Shown here: piece by piece, positions 16,533 through 25,075 of the stretch | How the letters are laid out: each line of letters opens with the position of its first letter | Numbering within the stretch: the first letter of the stretch is position 1 | Assembly: GCA_019058315.1 (NCBI GenBank) | Contig: JAHPZH010000003.1 | Coordinates: forward strand, 103,669-167,668 | Source of the DNA: Candidatus Helarchaeota archaeon | Lineage (GTDB): Archaea > Asgardarchaeota > Lokiarchaeia > Helarchaeales > RDOG01 | DNA length: 64,000 bases | Reading direction: 5' to 3' | Translations under genes and position numbers: made by a program | The notes under the pieces: model-generated | The model's input: only the letters and a program-made list of their open reading frames with translations | Database searches by the model: none | What the model was told of the DNA's origin: nothing

Positions 16533-17669
16533 TCACTTTGGAATTGAAACTACATCATTTTCAACTTTTACTAAACCTCTTCGTTGAAGTTCCATAGCTA
16601 ATCGTCGAGTGTTTGCCACGGATTGTCCAATTGCCTTTGCTAACTGATCTAAAGTTCTAGAACCTGCGTCATCTACAATTACAAATATTCTTAGTGTTGG
16701 TTCAGTTTCCAATATTTTTTTCATGCTTTCCATTAATGCTAATGCATTTTGCTTCTCTTTTATAGCTTTTTCAGCTTCTTCTTTAATTTTGTCTGTATCT
16801 TCTTTAAGCTCTTTATATTCTTCCATTCCTTTTTTCGAATCTAAAACTTGGGTTTGAAGTTCTTCAATTTGTTTTATATATTTTTGTTCTTTTTCCAATA
16901 ACTTGGAAATTTTTTCCTCATTTAGTGTAATAATTCCATCTTTTTCCTTTAATTGAAGTGATAATTCTTTTTCCAATTCTTTAAAGTCAAATTCTTCTAA
17001 ATCTTCTTTTAGACCATCCATATGATATTTTATTCGCAATTTATTAACTTGTTCTTGAAATCTGTTATAAGATTCTTTATAAGTATCTAATTCCGTTTCG
17101 AGTGTTTTAATTCGTTGATCCTTTTCTACTAATTCACCCTTAACGTCAGCAACTGCAGCTTTTTCAATATCTGTTTTTGATTTTTCAAAACCATCTTTTA
17201 TAGCTTTTATCTCTACTTTTAATGAATTGACTTCGTCGTCTTTTAATTTCAATTTTGAATCGAATTCAGCTTTAATTTCACCGATCTCTAGGTCTTTTTC
17301 TTTTAAACGTACACCGTATTCTCCTTGCTCTTGCATTCTTTTCATTAATTTGTCGTATCTTTCTTTTACGACTGTTAATTCTGTAGACAATTCAGTCATT
17401 TTAAAGTCTTTTTCGCTCATCTCATTTTCAAATGAACTAATTTCTGCTCGTTGCCGACCGATTATTGCTCTTAATTCTATCACATCGGTAGGGAAATCAA
17501 CCATACCATCCATTTTATCTTCTAATTCCTTAATTTTTGTCTCATACTTTTTAAGTTTGTCATTTAACATTGTATTCTCAGTTTGGAGAGCTCTAAGGCG
17601 ATTTACTACACTTGCCTCATCTTTTTGTTTTTTATCTACATTAGATATTAAATCTTCGATATCAGGCAT
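16533..17669 (-). CDS. Long coiled-coil protein with C-terminal winged helix
   Basis: This 378-residue protein is almost continuous coiled coil from about residue 15 to 310 (heptads such as LKEKDLEIGEIKAEFDSKL). It ends with a compact winged-helix domain (PTLRIFVIVDDAGSRTLDQLAKAIG, VANTRRLAMELQRRGLVKVENDVVSI). The layout suggests a filamentous or dimeric scaffold presenting a DNA- or protein-binding head. It is the first gene of an operon with the longin-like protein that follows. A DNA-binding regulator is one option; a cytoskeletal or membrane-trafficking scaffold is another. Confidence 0.75.
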   Translation of the reverse strand: MPDIEDLISNVDKKQKDEASVVNRLRALQTENTMLNDKLKKYETKIKELEDKMDGMVDFPTDVIELRAIIGRQRAEISSFENEMSEKDFKMTELSTELTVVKERYDKLMKRMQEQGEYGVRLKEKDLEIGEIKAEFDSKLKLKDDEVNSLKVEIKAIKDGFEKSKTDIEKAAVADVKGELVEKDQRIKTLETELDTYKESYNRFQEQVNKLRIKYHMDGLKEDLEEFDFKELEKELSLQLKEKDGIITLNEEKISKLLEKEQKYIKQIEELQTQVLDSKKGMEEYKELKEDTDKIKEEAEKAIKEKQNALALMESMKKILETEPTLRIFVIVDDAGSRTLDQLAKAIGQSVANTRRLAMELQRRGLVKVENDVVSIPK

Positions 17670-17906
17670 ATAATCACCAGTGTTTTAAGTGAGGTTATGA
17701 TCGAATAATGAATTCTTTATAATTCTTAATTATGTATGAATAGTATTAAAATTATACTTAATAAATAAGTAAATTTTCTTGAAAAACAATTGAAATTAGT
17801 CTTTAATTAAATAAATAAAATAATAACTAATTTTAATGTTTATTTACAGATTAGATGTGGTAAAAAGCTAAATATTTAAATAAATTTTTAGGATTGGATT
17901 ATTTAA

Positions 17907-19616
17907 TTAACTAGAATCAAATTGCTCGATTTTCTTTTCCACTTCTTCTAAATTACCCTCCAATTTCTTAAGAACATTTTTAAATATTTTTTCTGTCAAC
18001 TCGCCACTTTTAAATTGTTTCGCTAACAATTTCATTTTAAATTGAATATTCTCTTTTTCTTTATTTAATTCTTCAACTTCTTTAGGTATTTTTACCGTTT
18101 TTACTTTAGGCTTAACTACTGGTTTTGGGGCAGGTTTTACAACTGGTTTTGGGGCAGGTTTTACAACTGGTTTTGGAGCCTTTTCGAATGTTTTTTGAAG
18201 ATCTTCTTTAATTTTTGCTTCTCTTTCTTTTTTTACTCTCTCTTCATCTGTTACTTTCTTTTCTTCCTCTGCTTCTTTCCTTCTTTTCTCCAACTCCTCT
18301 TTCGCTTTCTCCTCTTCTGCTTCTTTTTTCTTTTTTTCTTCTTCTATCCTTCTCTTTTCTTCTGCTTCCATTTTCTTTTTTTCTTCTTCCATTTTTAAGA
18401 GTTCTTGCTCTTGCTTTAATTTTTCTTCTTCTTCCTTCATTATTTTTTCCATTTTTTCCTTTTCTTTCTTAACAATATCTTCTTCTATGGAGTCTTTAGT
18501 TATTGGTGATGGTGTGGCTTCTTCAGGAATTATAGGTTCAGAACTAGTTTCTGAAGATACTTGAACTCCTTGTTGAAGTTCAGCTAATTTTGAATGTAAA
18601 AATTTAGCTTGTGCTTTAAAATGCTGCATTAAGTCTTCTTCTTCAAGAACTACACATAAATCAGCAATAGCATCGAATTTCTCGGCAGCAAGTTGAATAT
18701 TCCCAGCCATAATAGCAGCTTCGGCTTCTGCAATTAGTCTATCACGTTCTAAAAGAGGTTTAATAAAGGGAGCAATCAGACTTCTAACTTTTATTGTGTC
18801 TGCTATGATATTTAACATAGTTTCTCTGTTATTAGGATCGATGGCGATCATAGCGTAAGTTTTATATCCTAGATATTCCTCAATTTCTTCTGGGACCATG
18901 GATTCTGGTAGATCTTGTTTATTAGCAACTATAGCTATTCGAGCATGCGGTTCCTCTTTTTTTATTAATTCAATAAAAAATTTAGATTCACGAACATTTT
19001 TTGGAGAAGAATCAAGAATTAGTATTACCGAATCAGCACCTTTAATAAATTTATTCCAAACAAAAGAATATTTTTCCTGTCCTGCAAAATCCCAAAGATA
19101 TAAATTAACATGACCTAGCTTTATTGTCGCTACATCACCTGTTATTGTTGGTACATGGCGCATTGGGATATCTTCAGCACGAATTAATCTTGTTAATGTT
19201 GTCTTACCTACACCACTAAATCCAACAAGAGCTATTTTTGGACGTAATTCTTTGAATACTTCATCAGCCACTTCATGGAACCCTTCATATGCAGCTGAGT
19301 CTTGTTGCAAATCAATAATTGAATCATACTTTGAAAAAAATTCGTTTCTTATGATTTCTAATTGTTGAGTTATATTATCATTATCGTCAGTTAGGTCTGT
19401 TATGAAAATAAATAATAGATTATGATCAATATCAGTAGCATAAGCGATTTTAAAATTAATTATATTCATAAATTCAATCGTATTTTCTTTAGCATCTTTT
19501 AAAAAGTCAATTAATGATACTAATATTGGTGATAGAGCTTGGATTGATATTCCTTCCCCATATGTCCTTTTAAAAATTTGAAACTTTTCTTTGAGAATAA
19601 GGATTTCACGAAGCAT
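17907..19616 (-). CDS. Longin-like domain / Ras-superfamily GTPase / coiled-coil fusion protein
   Basis: Domains in order: an N-terminal longin-like domain (about residues 1-125), a small GTPase domain and a long charged tail. The GTPase has G1 GFSGVGKT, G3 DFAGQ and G4 NKQD, with PTITG as switch I, closest in style to Arf/SRbeta-like GTPases. The tail is helical with E/K-rich coiled coil, then a Lys-Pro-Val-Ala repeat and a final helical hairpin. I use ATG at 19616 (MLREILILKE) rather than TTG at 19628. A longin domain fused to a GTPase recalls the eukaryotic SR receptor parts, but here both are on one chain. Likely cytoplasmic or membrane-peripheral signalling. Confidence 0.82.
   Translation of the reverse strand: MLREILILKEKFQIFKRTYGEGISIQALSPILVSLIDFLKDAKENTIEFMNIINFKIAYATDIDHNLLFIFITDLTDDNDNITQQLEIIRNEFFSKYDSIIDLQQDSAAYEGFHEVADEVFKELRPKIALVGFSGVGKTTLTRLIRAEDIPMRHVPTITGDVATIKLGHVNLYLWDFAGQEKYSFVWNKFIKGADSVILILDSSPKNVRESKFFIELIKKEEPHARIAIVANKQDLPESMVPEEIEEYLGYKTYAMIAIDPNNRETMLNIIADTIKVRSLIAPFIKPLLERDRLIAEAEAAIMAGNIQLAAEKFDAIADLCVVLEEEDLMQHFKAQAKFLHSKLAELQQGVQVSSETSSEPIIPEEATPSPITKDSIEEDIVKKEKEKMEKIMKEEEEKLKQEQELLKMEEEKKKMEAEEKRRIEEEKKKKEAEEEKAKEELEKRRKEAEEEKKVTDEERVKKEREAKIKEDLQKTFEKAPKPVVKPAPKPVVKPAPKPVVKPKVKTVKIPKEVEELNKEKENIQFKMKLLAKQFKSGELTEKIFKNVLKKLEGNLEEVEKKIEQFDSS
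18118..18180 (-). repeat. 24-bp tandem repeat inside the GTPase fusion gene
   Basis: Two perfect copies of a 24-base unit (18118-18141, 18142-18165) and a partial third encode the KPVVKPAP repeat in the linker of the GTPase fusion protein. Exact nucleotide identity implies recent slippage expansion. The copy number is likely to vary between strains. Confidence 0.8.
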
Positions 19617-19888
19617 CTTAATTACCAATTAAATGATTTCAAGCAAAACATTAATATTTATCGTTATTTCCAATAAATTCTATTTTATTTCTAAAATGAA
19701 ATAATGACTTTAACTTTATCGAATTACTATTAAAAAAATTACTTATTTTTATCGCTTTAAGTTCAATGCTATTACTATTATTTTAAGAAACTCAACTTAA
19801 AATTAAAAATAGATTGTTTAAATTAGTTATAATTAACCAATAATTAATCAAAAATAGAAATATGGATTGGTAATTTATTATCAAGCGT

Positions 19889-20980
19889 CTAATGTTCTTT
19901 GAACTCACCATAGCGGTCTTGAAGTATTCTTAAATGTTCAATTAGAATATAATCAGGTTGAGAACCTTCATAGTAGATTTGGCGGATTTTATCAATTAAA
20001 TATTCTGGGAACACATATTTTACTTTAATATCCGAACGTAAAAACAGATATTCGTTGCCCTTTTTATCCTTTAAGACCGATATCATTTGAGCATCCCAGA
20101 GTCTTTGTAATGTTTCATCAAAATTTTCGATACTTCCATACAACCTTTGATAAGTCTTAGATTTTTGGGAAACTGGAGCTACTCTTAATTCTTTAATCAC
20201 AGTATAACAGTTCATATCCGTAATTAAATCAAGAATCAATTCTGTGTCTTCTGGATTTGGTGAGTATTTTTCAAAAAATGTTCTCACATCATCCATATAA
20301 TTTTTAAGAACGGATGGATCCAGATCTTTCATTGTTTTTGAACGTACAATAGATGCTCTTGGAGGGACTCTACTTACGAAAATATCCCCGATGAGGAAAA
20401 TAGATGAACTAGTCATTGCTTCTAAAGTTTCTTCACGTATTAGTTTGTTTCGAAGCATACTATTCACAATCGAGTCAACATCGATATATTCGCTCCCATA
20501 TTTATCTCTTAACCAAGCTGAAAGCTCAGATTTAGTAAGTGTACTGTCTTCTATGAGTCTATCTAAAATCATTTTTTTGATAGGATCTAGAAGTATTAAT
20601 GCCAATTTTTGCTCATCAGTCATTTTAGGATAGGTAGCGATATGTTTGAAATAACCAGGAAGTTCTTCAATATATTTTTTTCCTTTTAGTTGTGACATTA
20701 CTCTTCTTATTGTATCGGATAAGATATCTTCATAATCTTCTGGGCTTTCATCAATTGAAAGGAGTACAACCATATAATAATCAGTATCTCCAGTATAATA
20801 ACTGGCAAGATTTAAATCACCAATACTAAGTGAAAGAAATCCCGCTTCTTCTTCAAACTCGTGATTGGTATAAATTTGCTTCGTAATAGTGTCGTTAACA
20901 TCAAGATTTTCTGGATATTGGGCTTCAACCCGCATACCATACTTTTTATCCCATTTAATTACACTAATTCCAAAAAGCAT
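19889..20980 (-). CDS. Longin-like domain protein with winged-helix modules
   Basis: This 363-residue protein has an N-terminal domain (about residues 1-125) of the same type as the 129-residue protein at 16130-16519 (KWD...G...AQYP, IYTNHEF, ASYYTGDTDYYMVVLL). A winged-helix segment (LDPIKKMILDRLIEDSTLTKSELSAWLRDKYG to MLRNKLI) and a second alpha/beta winged region near the C-terminus (NFDETLQRLWDAQMISVLKD) follow. AGGAGA lies upstream of the ATG. It lies 260 bases upstream of the GTPase fusion on the same strand, so it may be a regulator or partner of it. It is not a known named family to me. Confidence 0.65.
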   Translation of the reverse strand: MLFGISVIKWDKKYGMRVEAQYPENLDVNDTITKQIYTNHEFEEEAGFLSLSIGDLNLASYYTGDTDYYMVVLLSIDESPEDYEDILSDTIRRVMSQLKGKKYIEELPGYFKHIATYPKMTDEQKLALILLDPIKKMILDRLIEDSTLTKSELSAWLRDKYGSEYIDVDSIVNSMLRNKLIREETLEAMTSSSIFLIGDIFVSRVPPRASIVRSKTMKDLDPSVLKNYMDDVRTFFEKYSPNPEDTELILDLITDMNCYTVIKELRVAPVSQKSKTYQRLYGSIENFDETLQRLWDAQMISVLKDKKGNEYLFLRSDIKVKYVFPEYLIDKIRQIYYEGSQPDYILIEHLRILQDRYGEFKEH

Positions 20981-21188
20981 TGTCTTTTTTCTCCTATAGT
21001 ATTTTTATTTTTTTTTCTTTTATTTAAATATTGTTTTACTAAAGTCAAATGTTGAATAATTGAAAAAACTTATTATTTTAGTGAAAGAACAGATTTTTAT
21101 ATTGAGTTTAATTAGAGAATAAAGAAGCTTAGATTTTTAAAAAGTTATAGCTTATGGAACAAATATTTGCAGAAATATTGGTGGTAAA

Positions 21189-21452
21189 ATGGGTAAATTT
21201 CGTAGTATTAGAGCAAAAGAAAATAAAAAGTGTGATAATTGCGGTCAAATGATTGGTGATGGGGATATGTATTTATTTAACGAGGAAGAAAATGTAATTC
21301 TTTGTCATTTCTGTAATTATCAGCTACAAAAGAAAGAAAAAGCTTCCGAAGACTCCCCAAAACCTACAGGATCCGGAACTGGAGACTTTAAAAAGTCTGT
21401 ATCAAAGTTAGATAAATTAATTGAAGATACTTTAGGAAAAAAAGATGAATAA
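21189..21452 (+). CDS. Small zinc-finger protein
   Basis: The 87-residue protein has a CxxC...CxxC zinc site (KKCDNCGQMIGDGDMYLF, then ILCHFCNYQL) over residues 12-42, followed by a Ser/Lys-rich linker and a short helix. GGTGG lies eight bases before the ATG. The finger resembles treble-clef type small archaeal zinc proteins. A nucleic-acid or protein-binding role is possible. Function unknown. Confidence 0.72.
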   Translation: MGKFRSIRAKENKKCDNCGQMIGDGDMYLFNEEENVILCHFCNYQLQKKEKASEDSPKPTGSGTGDFKKSVSKLDKLIEDTLGKKDE

Positions 21453-21526
21453 CTCCCCAACTTAATTATAATCTTACTTATTTTATCTCTTTTTCAATTA
21501 ATTGAATATAAAATGAAAGAATTTTG

Positions 21527-22630
21527 TTATGAGACAGGTTTCCAAATTATCCCTAGTTTATCAGCATAATTTCTTGCTTCTTGAATTTCATCTCTTGTGA
21601 GACGGCGATTAATATCGGAAAGTATCGGATCATAAGGAACTTTGTGGGAAGGATGGTATTGTGCCATTACATTTACTATTGCACGAGGACAATTTTCGGC
21701 GATCCAATCCAATATAGGTTTTGTGCAACATTCTACATGGTTAGGCATTACTAAATGCCGTATAATCATTTCACCATTATCATTATCATGGGCCATTTTA
21801 TGATTTCTTGTCGTAATTTCCCAGAAATTAGTTGCATTTGAAAGTTTTTTTGCACATTCATCATTTCCATATTTGAAATCGGGAAGCCAGAAATCCATTA
21901 AGTCAAGGATAAGCTTCATTGTTTCAAGAGAACAATAATGATTGGAATTCCAGAGTTGGGTTATGTTTTGAGTTTGATATTTTAGCGACTCAATGATAAA
22001 ATATGTGTTTGGAAGTGGTGTAACGTAATTAATATTTCTAGCTTTTTCTTCTCTAGCTAGATGATTGGCGAAATGTCCCAATTTTTCAGATGAGGCGTCA
22101 ACACCAGCTTTAGGTTTGGTCGATATATCCCAATTTTGACAAAATTTACACGAAAATACACAACTGCAAAAAAATATCGTACCAGAAGGAACTAAAGGAG
22201 GTTCTTCTCCAAAATGTAAATGCGCACTAGAGATGTTTGCTACATTTCCAACTTTACAATACCCCAATTCACCATTTAAACGATTTATTCTGCACTTTCT
22301 CTCACATAAATGGCATTCAGACATAATCCTCCTACCCAATTCTATTTTTAAATCCAAATAAGAGGTTTTAGGAATTCTGAGATCCCTAAAAGTTAGCTTT
22401 CCTTGATCGATCTTTTTTAAAGTCTCTTTGAAATCCAAGCTTAGTTTCTCATGTTCATACCATAAATTTTCATTTGATTCAGATAAATTGATTTCTGCAG
22501 GAACTTTCTTTGCAATTTGGTATTTTGCAATTCGTTCATTATTCATAATAGCGTAATATCTACTTAATCTATCTTTAACTTCTTTTTTTTCCCATACTTT
22601 TACTGCGTCTGGTCTAACTACACGCCACAT
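21527..22630 (-). CDS. Radical SAM protein, pyruvate formate-lyase-activating-enzyme-like (COG1313 type)
   Basis: This protein of about 367 residues has an N-terminal cysteine region (CHLCERKCRINRLNGELGYCKVG) typical of PflA-like proteins of the COG1313 group, then the radical SAM motif CVFSCKFCQNWDIS, and a TIM-barrel body. Family members activate glycyl-radical enzymes or modify proteins, but no glycyl-radical enzyme is adjacent. The start chosen is ATG at 22630, with GGATCG upstream; TTG at 22645 adds five residues. The gene converges with the zinc-finger gene. The substrate is unknown. Confidence 0.86.
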   Translation of the reverse strand: MWRVVRPDAVKVWEKKEVKDRLSRYYAIMNNERIAKYQIAKKVPAEINLSESNENLWYEHEKLSLDFKETLKKIDQGKLTFRDLRIPKTSYLDLKIELGRRIMSECHLCERKCRINRLNGELGYCKVGNVANISSAHLHFGEEPPLVPSGTIFFCSCVFSCKFCQNWDISTKPKAGVDASSEKLGHFANHLAREEKARNINYVTPLPNTYFIIESLKYQTQNITQLWNSNHYCSLETMKLILDLMDFWLPDFKYGNDECAKKLSNATNFWEITTRNHKMAHDNDNGEMIIRHLVMPNHVECCTKPILDWIAENCPRAIVNVMAQYHPSHKVPYDPILSDINRRLTRDEIQEARNYADKLGIIWKPVS

Positions 22631-22745
22631 TGCAGTTCGATCCAATATTTTATAGAAATTTCTAAAAATATTAGTAAAAAAATTGAATTTTAGATTTTCT
22701 AAATAATTGATGATTATTAACTAAAACTTTTAAGTTACTTTGTTT

Positions 22746-23105
22746 CTATTCTTCCTTTATCCCAAATATTTTATGTAATTCAGAGATCTTTGCATACATT
22801 AAAGGACCTGCTGCTGCGGTAGCTGGACCGATAGATCCACATCCTATACGTTGTCTTAAATATTCTTCTGTTTCCTTAAAAATTTCTTCCTTTTTTCCCT
22901 TATTTCTCTCCCAGCGCCAAACTGCAAAAGAAATTATTTCATCTGCCATATATTCAAGTTCCTTTAGTCTTTTTGCGATATGTTCACCCGTTATATCCCT
23001 CCCAGTTTCAGGATCAATTACCATCTGTACTAAAGGAGGTTCTATTGGTTTCGTTTCTTCAGGAATAAATTCTTCTTTTTTAGACTTTTTTTTCTTGGAT
23101 TCCAT
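22746..23105 (-). CDS. Hypothetical protein
   Basis: This 119-residue protein has a Lys-rich N-terminal tail and a helical core (ITGEHIAKRLKELEYMADEIISFAVWRWERN), then EEYLRQRIGCGSIGPATAAAGPLMYAKISELHKIFG. The Gly/Ala-rich motif GCGSIGPATAAAGP looks conserved and functional but is not one I can assign. It lies about 115 bases upstream of the PflA-like radical SAM gene on the same strand and may be co-transcribed with it. Confidence 0.6.
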   Translation of the reverse strand: MESKKKKSKKEEFIPEETKPIEPPLVQMVIDPETGRDITGEHIAKRLKELEYMADEIISFAVWRWERNKGKKEEIFKETEEYLRQRIGCGSIGPATAAAGPLMYAKISELHKIFGIKEE

Positions 23106-23385
23106 GATGTTTAATTTAAAAATCCTTCAATAAAAAATTTCCTAGAGTGAATAATATCATTACCAGTTAAAATAGAAAGTAGATTATAATAAATTATTAT
23201 TAATTTTTTTTATATAGTGTAAAAAATATCTATGGGATTGAATTGGAGTAATTAGTTAATCTAACCAAGCCAAATATCTTCAACCCAGAATTTTAAATTG
23301 AAGTATTATATTCAAGCATAAAAATTTTTAATATAAACAAATAAATTAAAATGAGTTTAAAATTCATCTTCGGTGGAGAATGACA

Positions 23386-23913
23386 ATGGGATTAACCTAC
23401 AGATGTAAGTTAATATTATTTGGAAATGCTGCAGTTGGAAAAACATCAATTATTGATATGTATGTAAATAATAAATTTGAAGAAGAATATATTTCAACTC
23501 TTGGTTATAATGTTTTTGAAAAAAGTATTAAAATGAAGGATGAAAATATAGTAAATTTTATGATTTTTGATATAGGGGGACAAGAACAGTTTGAAGAACT
23601 AAGAAAGAAATATGCCGCTGGTGCTAAAGCCGCTCTTTTAGTTTATGATGTTACAAATAGAGAATCATTTGAAAACATAAAAAAATGGCAGAATGATCTT
23701 ATCAATTTTACAGAAAATGCTACTTTTATATTAGTTGGCAATAAAGTTGATTTAGAAGATGCAAGACAAATTCAAAAAGATGAGGGAGAAGCTTTAGCTA
23801 GTGATATTGGAGCGTATGGATTTTTTGAAACCTCAGCAAAAACAAATACAGAAATCGATGAAGCATTTCATAAATTAGCACAAGCATATTTAGAAATAGT
23901 TATCTCAAAATAA
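23386..23913 (+). CDS. Rab-like small GTPase 1
   Basis: This 175-residue Ras-superfamily GTPase has all G motifs: G1 GNAAVGKT (13-20), switch I Thr38 in YISTLGYN, G3 DIGGQE (62-67), G4 NKVD (119-122) and G5 SAK (150-152). YDVTNRESF and the NKVDLED context are Rab-like, but G3 reads GGQ, as in Arf, instead of AGQ. There is no C-terminal cysteine, so no prenylation. GGAG at 23375-23378 is best spaced from ATG at 23386, not the ATG at 23380. It sits beside two receptor-like genes and is very similar to the GTPase at 26478. Confidence 0.95.
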   Translation: MGLTYRCKLILFGNAAVGKTSIIDMYVNNKFEEEYISTLGYNVFEKSIKMKDENIVNFMIFDIGGQEQFEELRKKYAAGAKAALLVYDVTNRESFENIKKWQNDLINFTENATFILVGNKVDLEDARQIQKDEGEALASDIGAYGFFETSAKTNTEIDEAFHKLAQAYLEIVISK

Positions 23914-23942
23914 GTAAATTATAATAATTTCTATTTTTTTAA

Positions 23943-25064
23943 TTATCTTGAAAACAATTCAGCAACTATATTTTCTACTGGATAAAATACGTCGATATTC
24001 CCGTCCCAATCCTTTAGGATGTTCTGATATAGATTTTCAACTTTATTAATAAATTGTTCTAAATTAAAAATTATTGAATTTAGTTTTTCATTGCTAATAA
24101 ATACTCCTGTAAGAAATTTACCGGAAAATATGTTTACTATCTTTCCTCTCTTCTCAATGATAGAGATTTTAGCGTCCGAAGCAGGGATTAGCTCTTCTAA
24201 CATAATATTAACGCTTGTTATAGCGCCAGACATTAAGACTTCAGTGATTTTTGCATCCTTATCAATAAATGATTTATAAAATGCACATAGACCAGAAGAT
24301 TTATCTATTAGAAGAATTTCTTCAACTTTACCTTGCCAATCAAATTCGGAGAACGGAGGTAGCTTTATGAAGAAACGAGATATTAATCCAAAGGATATTA
24401 ATTGAAGCACAGCTCCAAATAATTTGAATTCTAGACCAAATAATTTTAGGAAAAAATCAGTTGAAAATACTATACCTATTGATAATAAAAAAATCGGTGG
24501 AATAACAGTTATTAACTCAATTAGGACGTTTTCTTTATTCTTTGCTTTCTTAAAAAAATCATTGAAATACATTGTGATAAATAAGAGGACTATTGGTCCA
24601 TAAATATATAATGAGATTCTAATAATGGTTAAATTGAATAAAAATAAAGAATAAAAGAATATTACAAGCGAACCTAAACAAGTTGTAAAGAAATATTTTT
24701 TATAAACATATATTTTGTACTTTTCAATAAAATAAACAAGAATTAATGCACCAAATATAAAGGACATGTAGCCTAAATTAAGAAATAAATCCCGGAAACT
24801 ACCACTACTCCAAATAATAAAGGGGGAAATTACAAAATTTGAAGAAAAATAGTCACTAATAATTAAAAAAAGTCTCATAAGAGAAAAATCAAAAAAGAAA
24901 TAAGAAAAACCGAGTTCTTGAGATGATCTAAGTTGTTTTGGTTGCTTTAAATATTTCATAAAAAATATTATCCCAAGTTCTAACGAAATAACAGCATTTA
25001 TCCATTCTACTATTAATAATGGAATTCTTAATGGTCCATAAATAGGAAAATCGACAAATACCAT
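23943..25064 (-). CDS. Receptor-like protein A: seven TM helices plus cytosolic longin/roadblock-like domain
   Basis: By eye the 373-residue protein has seven hydrophobic helices (about residues 8-36, 47-69, 90-117, 120-143, 145-170, 178-205, 211-234). The junction SEFDWQGK leads into a cytosolic domain of about 135 residues with ILLIDKSSGLCAFYKSF, VLMSGAITSVNIMLEELI and FLTGVFIS, the strand/helix pattern of longin/roadblock (MglB-type) folds. Such domains bind or activate small GTPases. The gene is the second of a two-gene operon (11-base gap after receptor B); its SD AAAGGG overlaps the end of B. It converges with Rab-like GTPase 1. Topology with the domain in the cytoplasm is inference. 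Confidence 0.75.
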   Translation of the reverse strand: MVFVDFPIYGPLRIPLLIVEWINAVISLELGIIFFMKYLKQPKQLRSSQELGFSYFFFDFSLMRLFLIISDYFSSNFVISPFIIWSSGSFRDLFLNLGYMSFIFGALILVYFIEKYKIYVYKKYFFTTCLGSLVIFFYSLFLFNLTIIRISLYIYGPIVLLFITMYFNDFFKKAKNKENVLIELITVIPPIFLLSIGIVFSTDFFLKLFGLEFKLFGAVLQLISFGLISRFFIKLPPFSEFDWQGKVEEILLIDKSSGLCAFYKSFIDKDAKITEVLMSGAITSVNIMLEELIPASDAKISIIEKRGKIVNIFSGKFLTGVFISNEKLNSIIFNLEQFINKVENLYQNILKDWDGNIDVFYPVENIVAELFSR

Positions 25065-25075
25065 TTAAATACCCT

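Noticed and set aside
18118-18180. Tandem repeat as a possible CRISPR or mobile-element end
   Set aside because: It is an in-frame coding microsatellite (24-base unit) in the Lys-Pro linker.
18195-18472. Long plus-strand frames rich in Phe, Ser and Leu opposite the GTPase fusion gene
   Set aside because: They are the antisense of the Lys/Glu-rich coiled-coil codons (TTC/CTT runs) and have no SD or believable composition.
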